A stretch of 64,000 nucleotides of DNA, from contig JAEZLP010000012.1 in assembly GCA_023415235.1 (NCBI GenBank), forward strand, positions 1-64,000. Reading direction: 5' to 3'. Below the pieces are notes generated by a model, which was not told the DNA's origin, ran no database searches, and saw nothing but the letters and a program-made list of their open reading frames with translations. Shown in pieces: positions 33,344 to 42,713 of the stretch (its first letter is position 1; each line of letters starts with the position of its first letter). This DNA comes from Bacillota bacterium. Lineage in GTDB: Bacteria > Bacillota > Clostridia > Peptostreptococcales > Anaerovoracaceae. The translations under genes and the position numbers were made by a program.

Positions 33344-33892
33344 CTACTCGGAAAACAGGTCTTTGGCGAAGGCGCCGCTCGCGTCCACGTGCCCCATCAG
33401 GGTTTCCGCAGTTTCGCCGTCCACCAGGAACTGCACCTGTTTTACTTCATCGAAGGAGTTGAGCAGGGTGTCGACAATCTGGCTGATCAGGAACACCTCC
33501 TGCAGGGAGCCGCCGTTGAGCCCGCTGCTGTTCAAGTCAACAAAGACCGTATCCCCTTGAAGATAAGCGTCGTTGAATTGAATCTGATCAGTAATCAACG
33601 TGCTGTACCCTTCCTCCGGCGGTGACTTTAGAAGCTCCAGAGCCTTCAGGTAAGCTTCTCCCGGTTTTGCCGTCATCTCGCTTTGCACTACCATGAATTT
33701 CTCCAGAGACTCGTCTCCGGTAGCGATGTATTCCTCATTGGCAAAGAACAAGGTAACGCTGTAGCTCTGATCAGCCGGAACATCGTTTCCATCCGGTCCG
33801 TCCGTTCCGTCATCCTTGCCGCAGCCTGTGAACGAGAGTAAACCCAGAACCATAACCATACACAATAAAGTCAATAATACTCGTTTCTTCAT
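33344..33892 (-). CDS. GerMN-domain lipoprotein
   Basis: A protein of 182 residues. Lipoprotein signal with lipobox LSFTGC, then a Gly/Asp-rich linker, then a single GerMN domain (YSVTLFFANEEYIATGDE ... DTVFVDLNSSGL ... VDGETAETLMGHVD). GerM-type proteins act in sporulation and germination or bind envelope components. Whether this organism sporulates is not shown by the window. Confidence 0.88.
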   Translation of the reverse strand: MKKRVLLTLLCMVMVLGLLSFTGCGKDDGTDGPDGNDVPADQSYSVTLFFANEEYIATGDESLEKFMVVQSEMTAKPGEAYLKALELLKSPPEEGYSTLITDQIQFNDAYLQGDTVFVDLNSSGLNGGSLQEVFLISQIVDTLLNSFDEVKQVQFLVDGETAETLMGHVDASGAFAKDLFSE

Positions 33893-33908
33893 TTTTTCTC
33901 CTCCCCCT

Positions 33909-34448
33909 TTAATCCGCCTGACGGAGCGAGTCCATCGGTTCGATATAGATACCTTTCAGCGGAATCGCGCCAAGAATCTTGATCTGAAGCCGAATGCTCG
34001 GTTTTTCCCGGTGTTCGTTGTATAAATCGATAAAGCCATTGTATCTTTCGCTTTGCAGCTTGAGTTCATCCTCCAGCTCAGCCAGGCTTTCTTCCAGCTC
34101 CCGAAACTCCTCGTCCTCGCTCAGGCTTGGATTCAAGTGGGCCAGCTCCAGAAAGCGATCCACCAGCGGCGTGACATTTTCCGCGCATTCGCTGATCACT
34201 TCCCTGTCATCCGAACAGCAATAGCCTCCACCCAGCTCATAGATGTCCGCCAGAAGCTCTCCCGCATCCAGACCCTTTTGGTCGGCCAGCTCCAGAAGTT
34301 CCAGAATATATCCGGACCTCGTCTTCAGAAGGGCGTCCACCCGGACCCACTGCGATCTTGCGTCTCTCTTGTATTTCTGCAGTTTTCCTGCAGCGGCCTG
34401 CATCCAGGCCCAAAAAACCATAATGATTCCTAAAATAATATAAAGCAT
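33909..34448 (-). CDS. LemA family protein
   Basis: A protein of 179 residues from the ATG at 34448 (GGAGCG upstream). One N-terminal membrane segment (MLYIILGIIMVFWAWM), then the helical LemA domain: SQWVRVDALLKTRSGYILEL and RYNGFIDLYNEHREKPSIRL. Membrane-anchored with the helical bundle; function poorly known. Cotranscribed with the GerMN gene. Confidence 0.9.
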   Translation of the reverse strand: MLYIILGIIMVFWAWMQAAAGKLQKYKRDARSQWVRVDALLKTRSGYILELLELADQKGLDAGELLADIYELGGGYCCSDDREVISECAENVTPLVDRFLELAHLNPSLSEDEEFRELEESLAELEDELKLQSERYNGFIDLYNEHREKPSIRLQIKILGAIPLKGIYIEPMDSLRQAD

Positions 34449-34527
34449 GCTGTCGCTCCGTTTTATTTTTATTGTACCAATTATTTTACCATCTTTTCCG
34501 CTGTTTAGCGAGATGTTTTTCTTCCTG

Positions 34528-34566
34528 AAAAAAGTCTGCGGTACGTTTGGTACCACAGACTTTTTA
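34528..34566. terminator. Terminator downstream of the LysM gene
   Basis: AAAGTCTG...CAGACTTT with inner GGTAC/GTACC pairing and T-runs on both strands. Confidence 0.8.
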
Positions 34567-34580
34567 TTTCCTCATGATCA

Positions 34581-35327
34581 TTATGTGTATAATTGTTCAA
34601 AATCGGAAGCGAGCACATTCAGAAGTTCAAGCATCCTGTTGGCGTTGTTGATCGCCGCCCCGTAATCCCTCCGGTCAATGGCTTCGTTGATGCGGTCCAG
34701 CACCTGTTCAAAGGCGGTAACGTCGCTTGCATACACGTCCTGCAGCTCCGGACCGACTCTCTCCCAGACGGTCAAGGCCCGCCTGTAATTCTGAAAGGCT
34801 TCCGGCCAGTCGTTCTGTTCCACATTCACGATGATTTGACGGGCAAAAAATGCCAGCCTCATCAAATCTGTCGGAACGATCACATGAAAGAAATCTAGCG
34901 CGTCCGCCATCAGCTGGGTGATGCGGTTGGCCATGGAAATCGCTGAAAAGGTTCTTCTCTGCCGGATGTTCTGCTCCAAGGCTCCGACTGCAGCATTCAA
35001 TCCGTTGATTACGTTTCTGGGAACCTGCGCATCCTCCATGATGGGAATCAACGCGTCCAAGTCGGCCCGGATCTCTTCGGTTCTTCTCATTGCGCTGTCC
35101 CAGTCGGTCATGATCACGTCTTCGATCACGCTTAAAGCATTCGCTACAATGGTGACGGCCTGTTCCGGAACCGGCGGAATATCCGGGATAATAATGGTTT
35201 GACCTACTTGTATCATATTTGGATCTGCGATTTGCGGATTGGCTTCAATCAACTGAGCAAGCGGTACGTCAAATTCTTTTGCAATTAAAAATAATGTATC
35301 ATTCGGTTTTACGATATACTGTTGCAT
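34581..35327 (-). CDS. LysM-domain protein
   Basis: A protein of 248 residues. The N-terminal LysM domain (~3-48: YIVKPNDTLFLIAKEF ... NMIQVGQTIIIP) binds glycan. The rest (~60-248) is helical, with repeated acidic segments, and unrecognised. No signal peptide is visible, which for spore-formers is seen in LysM spore-coat/cortex proteins (SafA-like), but this is only a suggestion. Confidence 0.85.
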   Translation of the reverse strand: MQQYIVKPNDTLFLIAKEFDVPLAQLIEANPQIADPNMIQVGQTIIIPDIPPVPEQAVTIVANALSVIEDVIMTDWDSAMRRTEEIRADLDALIPIMEDAQVPRNVINGLNAAVGALEQNIRQRRTFSAISMANRITQLMADALDFFHVIVPTDLMRLAFFARQIIVNVEQNDWPEAFQNYRRALTVWERVGPELQDVYASDVTAFEQVLDRINEAIDRRDYGAAINNANRMLELLNVLASDFEQLYT

Positions 35328-35373
35328 GATTACTCCCTCCAGTAAGTTTACAGCATTGTCTGTATTCAGAGTT

Positions 35374-35430
35374 AGCTGAACAATTCAGGAAAAGCCTGCT
35401 TCATGCACAGCCTTTGCTGAACTGTTCAGC
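35374..35430. repeat. Imperfect inverted repeat
   Basis: GCTGAACAATTCAG at 35374 and CTGAACTGTTCAGC at 35417 are near-perfect inverted copies with a loop of about 30 bases. It lies upstream of the LysM gene; role unclear. Confidence 0.4.
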
Positions 35431-35567
35431 CGCCCTTATTCATAATATGTTGAAACTCTTTTATTGTCACAAAGCTGATCTGCCTGCCTGATGTCCGACC
35501 GTCTGTTTGACCTTCTCGGAATTCTGGGAATCTATCTGGACGACACCCAAAAGGAATGCAAGAAAAA

Positions 35568-35600
35568 AACAGAGACAGTTATGAAACCGCCTCTGTTTTA
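35568..35600 (-). terminator. Terminator of the Asn-rich gene
   Basis: ACAGAG...CTCTGT stem with a T-run on the minus strand. Confidence 0.6.
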
Positions 35601-35606
35601 TCTTTG

Positions 35607-35825
35607 TTAGCAATTTTTATCGTTTCTAAGGTCGTTGTTGTTTCTGGTGTTCTGTGCGTTTCTGAAATCGTTGTTGTTGTCGTTCTGAGTGTTCCTAAAA
35701 TTGTTATTCCGGTTGTCCTGAGCGTTTCTGAAATTGTTGTTTCTGTTGTCCTGTGCGTTGTTAAAGTCATTGTTGTTGTTGTTTTGAGCATTTCTGAAAT
35801 CGTTGTTGTTTCTGATGTTGTCCAT
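35607..35825 (-). CDS. Asparagine-rich repeat protein, 72 residues
   Basis: ATG at 35825 with GGAGGTG upstream (longer upstream frame rejected). Nearly half the residues are Asn. Five to six degenerate units of about 11 residues (RNNNDFRNAQ, DNRNNNFRNAQ) and a single C-terminal Cys. Low complexity, probably disordered or fibrous. The units are DNA-level repeats too. Function unknown; small Asn-rich repeat proteins occur in spore coats, but this is not evidence for that role. Confidence 0.65.
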   Translation of the reverse strand: MDNIRNNNDFRNAQNNNNNDFNNAQDNRNNNFRNAQDNRNNNFRNTQNDNNNDFRNAQNTRNNNDLRNDKNC

Positions 35826-35950
35826 AATAATATTCACCTCCATTGATAAAGTATTCTCAATTCGGCAGTGAATATTCTGTGATAATCCCGTCAGATTTAT
35901 AAGATTTTGGATTGTAGGAAGGAACTCCAATGATGAAAACCCAAAAAAAC

Positions 35951-35990
35951 AATAGTATTTCAAAAGAATAGCTCCTTTGAAATACTATTT
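35951..35990. terminator. Terminator of glmS
   Basis: AATAGTATTTCAAA and TTTGAAATACTATT pair perfectly (14 bp). Confidence 0.85.
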
Positions 35991-36013
35991 TTAATTTACA
36001 TTTTTATCGAGGT

Positions 36014-37843
36014 CTATTCCACCGTAACGGATTTGGCCAGGTTTTTCGGCTTGTCGATGTCGCAGCCTCTCAGCTTGGCGATGTCGTAGGCAAGCAGCTG
36101 CAGGGGCACTACGGACAGCAGCGGAGTCACCTCGTCCATGCAGTCCGGGATATAGATCACTCTGCTGGCCTGCTTTTCGATGTCCTTATTGCCTTCCTTG
36201 GCAAGGCCGATGACGTAGGCGCCTCTTGCCTTGACCTCCTGGATGTTGGAAAGCATCTTCTCGAAAAGACGATCCTGAGTTGCCAGCGCGATAACCAGAG
36301 TTCCCTGCTCGATCAGAGCGATGGTGCCGTGCTTCAATTCTCCCGCCGCTATGGCAAAGGAGTTGATATAGGAGATCTCCTTCAGCTTCAGGGAGCCCTC
36401 GAAGGATACGCCGGAATCAAGACCTCTTCCGATAAAGAAGACCTGCTCCCTCTTGTACTGCTCCTTGGCGATTTCCATGATTAAAGCTTCCTGCTCCAGC
36501 AGCTTTTTCAGCTTATCCGGAATCAGCTTCAGCTCTTCGACGTAGCGGTTGTATACCTCCGCATCGAGAATGCCCTTGGTCCGGCCCATATATAAAGCGA
36601 TCAGGTACATGCACATCAGCTGGGTCGTGTAGGCCTTGGTCGAGGCAACCGCGATTTCCGGACCCGCCCAGGTATAGAACACATCATCGGACTCTCTGGC
36701 AACGGAGCTACCCACCACATTGACCACGGAAAGAATCCGGGCGCCCTTGCTCTTGGCCTCTCTCAGGGCGGCAAGGGTATCCAGGGTCTCACCAGACTGG
36801 CTGATGGCGATGAACAGGGTCTTGTCATCCACAAAGGGATCCCGGTAGCGGAATTCCGAAGCCACATCCACTTCCACCGGAATTTTCGCCAGCTTCTCAA
36901 TGATGAATTTACCGACCAGCCCTGCATGATACGCGGTACCGCAGGCGACGATATAGACCTTGCTGAACTTTTCCAGGTCCTCTTTTGTCAGGGATATGCC
37001 GTCCAGCTTGATATTTCCGTCGTCATCCAGCCTTCTGTTCAGAGTTTCATACAGTCCCTTTGGCTGCTCGTGGATCTCCTTGATCATGAAGTGGTCGAAC
37101 CCTTCCTTTTCCGCGGCGTCCGCATCCCAGGTCACATGGAAAACGTCCCTCTTCACGAGCTTTCTGTCCGCATTGTAAATCTTAACGTCGTTCTTGGTCA
37201 GTACGACGGTTTCATTGTTTTCAATGAGGTAAATCTTTCTGACATGCTTCAGCAGGGCGGGAATATCCGACGCGATGAAGTTGCAGCCCTCGCCCAGTCC
37301 AACGACAAGGGGGCTGTCTTTTCTGACCGCTACCAGCTTATCCGGCTCCTTGCTGCAGACGACAGCGATTCCGTAGGCGCCTCTCATCTGCTCGACGGCT
37401 TTGAAAACGGCATCCACCAGGTCTCCGTCGTAATACAGGCCGATGAGATGAGCAATTACCTCCGTGTCCGTTTCCGAAGCAAATACGATCCCGTGCTCCT
37501 TGACGAGCCATTCCCGCAGCTCCACATAGTTTTCGATGATTCCGTTGTGGACGATGGCAACGGTGTTGTCCATATTGCTGTGGGGATGGGCGTTTACATC
37601 AGACGGCGCTCCGTGGGTGGCCCATCTGGTGTGGCCGATGCCCAGTCCGCTGTTGAAATGTTCGTTTGCGATAGCAGCTTCCAGATTTGCGATTCTGCCT
37701 TTATATTTCCTCACCTCGATCTTGCCGTTCTTATACACGGCTATGCCTGAGGAGTCATATCCTCTGTATTCCAGCTTTTTCAGGCCGTCAATAATAATGT
37801 CGCTCGCGTTTCCGTCACCGATGTAACCAACGATTCCGCACAT
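36014..37843 (-). CDS. glmS: Glucosamine-6-phosphate synthase (isomerizing)
   Basis: A protein of 609 residues, full length. Cys2 nucleophile after Met removal (MCGIVGYIGD), glutaminase signature GIGHTRWATHG, then two SIS domains (VACGTAYHAG; ISQSGETLDT; ETTQLM-like region STKAYTTQLM). Makes glucosamine-6-phosphate from fructose-6-phosphate and glutamine. Last gene of cdaA-cdaR-glmM-glmS. No glmS ribozyme core was noticed in the 12-bp gap before it. Confidence 0.98.
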   Translation of the reverse strand: MCGIVGYIGDGNASDIIIDGLKKLEYRGYDSSGIAVYKNGKIEVRKYKGRIANLEAAIANEHFNSGLGIGHTRWATHGAPSDVNAHPHSNMDNTVAIVHNGIIENYVELREWLVKEHGIVFASETDTEVIAHLIGLYYDGDLVDAVFKAVEQMRGAYGIAVVCSKEPDKLVAVRKDSPLVVGLGEGCNFIASDIPALLKHVRKIYLIENNETVVLTKNDVKIYNADRKLVKRDVFHVTWDADAAEKEGFDHFMIKEIHEQPKGLYETLNRRLDDDGNIKLDGISLTKEDLEKFSKVYIVACGTAYHAGLVGKFIIEKLAKIPVEVDVASEFRYRDPFVDDKTLFIAISQSGETLDTLAALREAKSKGARILSVVNVVGSSVARESDDVFYTWAGPEIAVASTKAYTTQLMCMYLIALYMGRTKGILDAEVYNRYVEELKLIPDKLKKLLEQEALIMEIAKEQYKREQVFFIGRGLDSGVSFEGSLKLKEISYINSFAIAAGELKHGTIALIEQGTLVIALATQDRLFEKMLSNIQEVKARGAYVIGLAKEGNKDIEKQASRVIYIPDCMDEVTPLLSVVPLQLLAYDIAKLRGCDIDKPKNLAKSVTVE

Positions 37844-37855
37844 ATGAATTTCCCC

Positions 37856-39205
37856 CTATCCAAATCTTTTCGTCAGCAAAGATGCCAGGTTTTCTGCCAG
37901 CTTTGTGATCTGCTCAATATCCTTACCCTCTATCATGACTCTGACCAGCGGCTCGGTGCCGGAGGGACGAATCAGCACCCTTCCTTCGCCGGCCATGATC
38001 TCTTCCACTCTCCTGATTTCATTGCTGATCTCGGGATCGGTCATGTACTTTTTCTTATTTTCATTTTTAATTTTTGCATTCTTCAGCACCTGGGGATAGA
38101 TGGTAATCTCATCCGCAAGAACGGACAGCTTCTTTCCCGACGCCTTGACCGCATTGATCAGCTGCAGCGCCGACAGGATTCCGTCCCCCGTGGTTGTGTG
38201 GTTTAAAAAGATGATATGGCCGGACTGCTCTCCGCCGATGACGCAGCCGGTCTTCAGCATGCTTTCCAGCACATAACGGTCTCCCACCTGGGTGGTTTCC
38301 ACATTGCACCCGATGCTTTCGATGGCTCTATGGAAGCCGATGTTGCTCATTACGGTTGCCGTAACCTTGTCACCGGGAAGCTCTCCCCTGTCCTTCAGCA
38401 TTTTGGCGCAGATATAGATCATCTTGTCTCCGTCGATGAGACGTCCAAGCTCATCCACCGCGATCAGCCTGTCGGCGTCTCCGTCGAAGGCCAGCCCCAG
38501 ATCCGCTTTTTCCATAACCACCCGTTTCTGCAGGTCCTCCGGATGGGTGGATCCGCAGTGTTCGTTGATGTTTAATCCGTCAGGCTCGTTATGAATGGCC
38601 GTCACGTCGGCGCCCAGCTCGCGGAATATCTTCTCCGCCACACGGTAGGACGCTCCGTTTGCACAATCGATGATCAGCTTCATTCCTTCCAGGCTGATAT
38701 CAACGGTGCTTTTCAGAAAATCGGCATACAGGGAAAGCGCATCCTCCTCTGCCTCCAGGCAGCGGCCCAGCCTATCGCCGGTAATGTGGCTGTTGACGTC
38801 GATATTTCTCAGAATGATATCCTCGATCTCGTCCTCGATCTCGTCGTCCAGCTTGAAGCCTTCGCCGTTGAAGAACTTTATCCCGTTGTATTCAAAGGGA
38901 TTGTGGGATGCAGAAATCACAACTCCCGCATCTGCTTTGAAATATCTGACCAGATAAGCAACGGCCGGAGTCGGAAGGACCCCCGCCTTAATTACATTTC
39001 CTCCCATCGCCAGAATTCCCGCGCTGATGGCGTCCTCCAGCATATCTCCTGATATTCTTGTATCCTTCGCGATGAGAACCACCGGTCTCTGCTGGTCTTT
39101 GCTGAGCACATAAGCTCCGGCCTTCCCAAGATTGAATGCGAGCTCGGGCGTCAGCTCCGAATTCGCAACACCTCTGACTCCGTCTGTTCCAAAAAGTCTG
39201 CCCAT
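37856..39205 (-). CDS. glmM: Phosphoglucosamine mutase
   Basis: A protein of 449 residues. Starts MGRLFGTDGVRGVANSELTP; phosphoserine loop VVISASHNPFEYNG (Ser near 102); metal loop LAFDGDADRLIAVD; sugar loop and C-terminal GTEPLVRVM. Converts glucosamine-6-P to glucosamine-1-P. In other Bacillota GlmM binds and restrains CdaA, whose gene is in the same operon. Confidence 0.98.
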   Translation of the reverse strand: MGRLFGTDGVRGVANSELTPELAFNLGKAGAYVLSKDQQRPVVLIAKDTRISGDMLEDAISAGILAMGGNVIKAGVLPTPAVAYLVRYFKADAGVVISASHNPFEYNGIKFFNGEGFKLDDEIEDEIEDIILRNIDVNSHITGDRLGRCLEAEEDALSLYADFLKSTVDISLEGMKLIIDCANGASYRVAEKIFRELGADVTAIHNEPDGLNINEHCGSTHPEDLQKRVVMEKADLGLAFDGDADRLIAVDELGRLIDGDKMIYICAKMLKDRGELPGDKVTATVMSNIGFHRAIESIGCNVETTQVGDRYVLESMLKTGCVIGGEQSGHIIFLNHTTTGDGILSALQLINAVKASGKKLSVLADEITIYPQVLKNAKIKNENKKKYMTDPEISNEIRRVEEIMAGEGRVLIRPSGTEPLVRVMIEGKDIEQITKLAENLASLLTKRFG

Positions 39206-39237
39206 GTTTAACTCCTTATTTGTCGATGAATCAATGC

Positions 39238-40458
39238 TTATTCCGCCGGATTCAACGTGATGTGAACCTCCGCCGGATCTACTGTAATGTGTCCAAGTGT
39301 CTTTTCGTAACGAACCTGCACCTTTGCCGTAGCGGAGATCAGGGATTCCGTATCCAGCAAAAGATATGGCTCGAGGTCTTCTTTTTTCAGTCCGGCAATG
39401 ACAACCTCGCTGCCGGATGCCGTGACAGTGATCTGCGGGGTCGTAATCGAGATTCGGGAAACCTCTTCGATTCCCTCCACTACGATTTCATCCGCTGTAT
39501 AGGTAAACTGTTTTGTCGCAACGGGCTTGATGGTCATATCAATGGCCAGGTTTTCATATCCCGAGGCAAATTCGACGCCTTCCGGAAGGGCAATCTGAAG
39601 CGGTACCTTGGATGTGCTGGCAACCGCGCTGATGTCCACGGGCTCCGCCGTCAGTTCTGTGATCCCAGCCAGCGCTTCCGCCGAGCCTTTGATCTTAACA
39701 CTGTCCGGAATGTCCATATTGATCACTTCGTAAATCGGCGCGACTTCTCCGGTGACTTCCACCGTCAGCGGAACCTCCTTCACCTGGGAAAGCCGTGCGG
39801 TCACATCAATAAAGGAGGAAGATAATCTGACATTGCTTACCACGTCTCCCCCGCTGTTTACCGCCACCGCCTTCGCCTGAACCGTCGTGCCCTGTGCTGT
39901 AAGCTTGGAAGTATTCACCTCCGCCTTGATGTAGGCCACTGCGGAAACCTCCGATTTCGCTCCGGAAACCAGGATTTCCTCAGGCGACGTGGTAATCTGT
40001 CCGGCTTCGATGCCATCTTCAAACTGGCCGACAAAGTCTATTCGAATGGGTTTGGCCACCTCCACCAGCTCCTCGATCACAACGTTGATCTTGATGGGCT
40101 CCACTCCCATAATGGTCGCGCCATCCGGCGCTTCTACCGTAACCGGAATATAGTTCTTGCCGATGCTGTATCCAAACAGGTCGGCATTTGCAATAATGTC
40201 GGAAGCCGATATCTTGGTCAGCTCCGCTCTTTTCGCCTGGAGCTTTACGCCCACCGTGTAGGTTGCCTCACCGGAAAGGGCAAGGCCTCTCGCTGCAAGA
40301 CTCTCCTCGTTGAGCAGCTGAACCGGAATATCGCTGTAGGTCTGTGTCTTCATCGGATCGGTAACCTGAATCACATAAAGCCACAGGACGATGGCGATGA
40401 CCACGGATAATACTTTCAAAAAATTATTGCTGTTCAATAAATTACTACTGTTCAACAT
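39238..40458 (-). CDS. cdaR: CdaR, YbbR-domain regulator of CdaA
   Basis: A protein of 406 residues from the ATG at 40458 (AGGAGG upstream), overlapping cdaA by 14 bases. One N-terminal membrane helix (FLKVLSVVIAIVLWLYVIQV) then four YbbR domains outside the membrane (e.g. TDPMKTQTYSDIPVQLLNEE). Regulates the diadenylate cyclase CdaA at the membrane. Confidence 0.95.
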   Translation of the reverse strand: MLNSSNLLNSNNFLKVLSVVIAIVLWLYVIQVTDPMKTQTYSDIPVQLLNEESLAARGLALSGEATYTVGVKLQAKRAELTKISASDIIANADLFGYSIGKNYIPVTVEAPDGATIMGVEPIKINVVIEELVEVAKPIRIDFVGQFEDGIEAGQITTSPEEILVSGAKSEVSAVAYIKAEVNTSKLTAQGTTVQAKAVAVNSGGDVVSNVRLSSSFIDVTARLSQVKEVPLTVEVTGEVAPIYEVINMDIPDSVKIKGSAEALAGITELTAEPVDISAVASTSKVPLQIALPEGVEFASGYENLAIDMTIKPVATKQFTYTADEIVVEGIEEVSRISITTPQITVTASGSEVVIAGLKKEDLEPYLLLDTESLISATAKVQVRYEKTLGHITVDPAEVHITLNPAE

Positions 40459-41290
40459 CTTTGCGCCTCCTGAACTTATCAAGGAACGGAACCTTGACTC
40501 TTTCCACATGGATCTGGCTCAAATAAATATTGAGCAGTGTTTTTTCCACTGTTTTAATATCGAGGAAACGGGTCAGCTTGCCGTCCACGGCGATGGAAAT
40601 GATTCCGGTTTCCTCAGAAACTATAATGGCAATGGCGTCCGAGTTTTCGGTGATTCCGATTCCCGCCCTGTGTCTGGTTCCCAGTTCCTTTGAAAGTGTC
40701 TTGCTCTGGGTCAGCGGCAGCACGCATCCCGCCGCGAAAATCCTGTCTCCCCGTACGATGGTTGCGCCGTCGTGAAGTGGCGCCCCTTCATAAAACAGAT
40801 TCCCCAAAAGCTCCGTAGAGATTTCGGCATCTATCCTTGTGCCCGTTTCGGCTATGTCGTTGAGTATGGTTTCCCGCTCCATGATGATCAGCGCGCCCAC
40901 TTTATTGGACGAAAAATAGTCCACCGCCTTTATGATTGCGGCGGTGATCACCTTGGCTTTCTCCTTATCCATTTGTGCAAACTGCGGTTTGATGAATTTG
41001 CTTCGGCCCACATATTCCAATGCGCGTCTCAGCTCAGGCTGGAATACGATAACCAGAGCGATTACGCCCAGTGTCATCGTATTTCTTAGAATCCAGTTTA
41101 AGGTATAGAGATTGAATTTATCCGAAATAACGGTTATCAGAACCAAAATCAGCAGCCCTTTGACAAGCTGCAGCGCTCTGGTTTCCCTTATGAATCCCAA
41201 TAATTTATAAATCGCGAAAGCTACGATTGCCACATCGATGACATCCGTGATCCCTACGCCGGAAATAATGTTATTGAATATTTCTGACAT
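40445..41290 (-). CDS. cdaA: Diadenylate cyclase CdaA
   Basis: A protein of 281 residues. Three N-terminal membrane helices (to ~85), then the DAC domain with canonical DGA (174-176) and RHR (206-208) motifs: APLHDGATIV and LGTRHRAGIGITENSDAI. Makes c-di-AMP, which controls potassium, osmolyte and wall homeostasis. It is the intact comparison for the divergent DAC protein at 3692-4924. Confidence 0.98.
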   Translation of the reverse strand: MSEIFNNIISGVGITDVIDVAIVAFAIYKLLGFIRETRALQLVKGLLILVLITVISDKFNLYTLNWILRNTMTLGVIALVIVFQPELRRALEYVGRSKFIKPQFAQMDKEKAKVITAAIIKAVDYFSSNKVGALIIMERETILNDIAETGTRIDAEISTELLGNLFYEGAPLHDGATIVRGDRIFAAGCVLPLTQSKTLSKELGTRHRAGIGITENSDAIAIIVSEETGIISIAVDGKLTRFLDIKTVEKTLLNIYLSQIHVERVKVPFLDKFRRRKDVEQ

Positions 41291-41494
41291 ATCTCTTCTC
41301 CCTTAAGAAAATACCGGCTCGCGTAAATTGTCGGTCAAGGCAAACTTGTGAACCGGCGCAGCGGAACCACAAACACGGGATTTGCGCCTCCTGATTGCCT
41401 AACATTTATTCTACCTAAAAAAGTGTGATAATTCAATATATTTTGCGGCGAAATATTATTGTAACATGAAATGATTTTCTTCGGTTTATAAGGA

Positions 41495-41525
41495 AAAAAG
41501 GAGACGGTTTTGCAACCGTCTCCTT
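41495..41525 (-). terminator. Terminator of hpf
   Basis: GGAGACGGTT-TTGC-AACCGTCTCC with T-run on the minus strand. Confidence 0.85.
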
Positions 41526-41538
41526 CCTATATCCAATA

Positions 41539-42069
41539 TTAATATCGCGTTTCCAGCAATCCGTAATCGTTATCCTTTCTCTTGTAAACAACGTTGACCG
41601 TACCGGACTCCATATTGAGGAACACGAAGAAGGTGTGCTCCAGAAGCTCCATCTGCATGATGGCTTCGTCAATGGTCATCGGTTTGAGATCAAACTGCTT
41701 TCTTCTTACTACCCGCATTTCCTCCAGCTCTTCGTCGGCAACCTCCGGAATCTCCTCGAAAAGGAATTCCTTGTGATCCTTGTGCTTGCGCTGAAGCTTT
41801 GTCTTGAATCTTGACATCTGGGAAGAAAGCTTTTCGACAATCCTGTCGATACCATTATAAACATCATTTGTTGTCTCTTCCGCCCTAAAGATAGTCCCCT
41901 TAGCATTAATCGTCGCTTCTATCTTTTGCCTTCCTTTCTCCGCGGTCAAGGTTACATTGGCTACGATGTCGTTGGAGAAATACTTTCCAAGTCGATCCAG
42001 CTTGGATTCGATGGTGTTTTTTAGATGGTCACTGGCGTTCATGTTTTTGCTCGTAATGATAACTTTCAT
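41539..42069 (-). CDS. hpf: Long-form ribosome hibernation promoting factor
   Basis: A protein of 176 residues. N-terminal S30AE domain (1-~95: MKVIITSKNMNASDHLKNTI) binding the decoding region, linker, and C-terminal dimerisation domain (FDLKPMTIDEAIMQMELLEH through VVYKRKDNDYGLLE). The long form alone makes inactive 100S ribosome dimers. AGGGGGTG precedes the ATG. The family is also called RaiA; a raiA-type RNA lies upstream. Confidence 0.97.
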   Translation of the reverse strand: MKVIITSKNMNASDHLKNTIESKLDRLGKYFSNDIVANVTLTAEKGRQKIEATINAKGTIFRAEETTNDVYNGIDRIVEKLSSQMSRFKTKLQRKHKDHKEFLFEEIPEVADEELEEMRVVRRKQFDLKPMTIDEAIMQMELLEHTFFVFLNMESGTVNVVYKRKDNDYGLLETRY

Positions 42070-42265
42070 TTAGTGCACCCCCTATGGCAATTAAGATTAG
42101 AATTATCTTGAGATTGTATACTACAAAACCCATGCCATTCCTTTTTTTCAAAGGAAAATAATTATTCAAACAACATTCATCGACAGTTACTCCACAATTC
42201 TGACAATTCATTCCAAGATGTGCCAATTTTGGCCATTCTTAATTTGTTTTTCCTGCTGTTGATAT

Positions 42266-42484
42266 TGTGGATAAGTCTGTGCATAATTGAAAATCTAAGA
42301 TTTTGATAGTGGATATTTAATTCGCCACGCTTTATACATTTTTATACATGGGCAAAACGTTTTACTTCCGTATTATCCTTATTTTTCAAGGCGTAAACCA
42401 ACTAATAAATATTCACCAATTTTCTTTTCCTTTCTTTTTTATTTTTTTTGCCTCTTGAAATTGCATTTTCGAAGTTGTGGATAA
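42266..42484. promoter_or_regulatory. Two exact DnaA boxes in the hpf upstream region
   Basis: TGTGGATAA (complement of the consensus TTATCCACA) occurs at 42266-42274 and 42476-42484, same orientation, with the near match AGTGGATAT at about 42309. A T-rich stretch (42420-42460) lies between. Possible DnaA binding or titration site; not a typical oriC context (no dnaA/dnaN nearby). Confidence 0.5.
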
Positions 42485-42532
42485 ACATTGTCGAAATTTC
42501 GGGCAGTTTTGCAGAATACAAATCAAATATTG

Positions 42533-42710
42533 GAACCGCCTAGCTGACCTGGTCTTTGACCCCACACCCGCCTTTTGGCATTTTTGCCAAAGGTCTTACA
42601 TCTAAGCTACGCCATGATCACTGCCGCCTTGCGGTCCAGCTTACGTGGGTCCCTTTGCCCGTAGCTGGCCTGGACTTTCAACCACAGACCTAAGCGGCTC
42701 TAATACTTGT
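42533..42710 (-). ncRNA. Probable raiA structured RNA
   Basis: On the minus strand a long pairing closes the region: GAGCCGCTTAG near 42700 with CTAGGCGGTTC near 42535. Inside are stable stems (CTTTGGC/GCCAAAG; GTCCAGG, GGACC) and no reading frame. A good promoter stands just upstream (42714-42743) and hpf/raiA lies downstream on the same strand. The raiA RNA motif of Clostridia and Actinobacteria has this size, rich structure and location. I assign it by position and architecture, not by a covariance model. Confidence 0.6.
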
Positions 42711-42713
42711 TTG

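Noticed and set aside
37844..37855. glmS ribozyme before glmS
   Set aside because: Only 12 bp separate glmM and glmS, too short for the ribozyme.
42029..42226. 65-codon minus-strand frame with Cys residues overlapping the hpf start
   Set aside because: It covers the hpf ribosome site, has no good site of its own, and ends inside hpf; likely chance.
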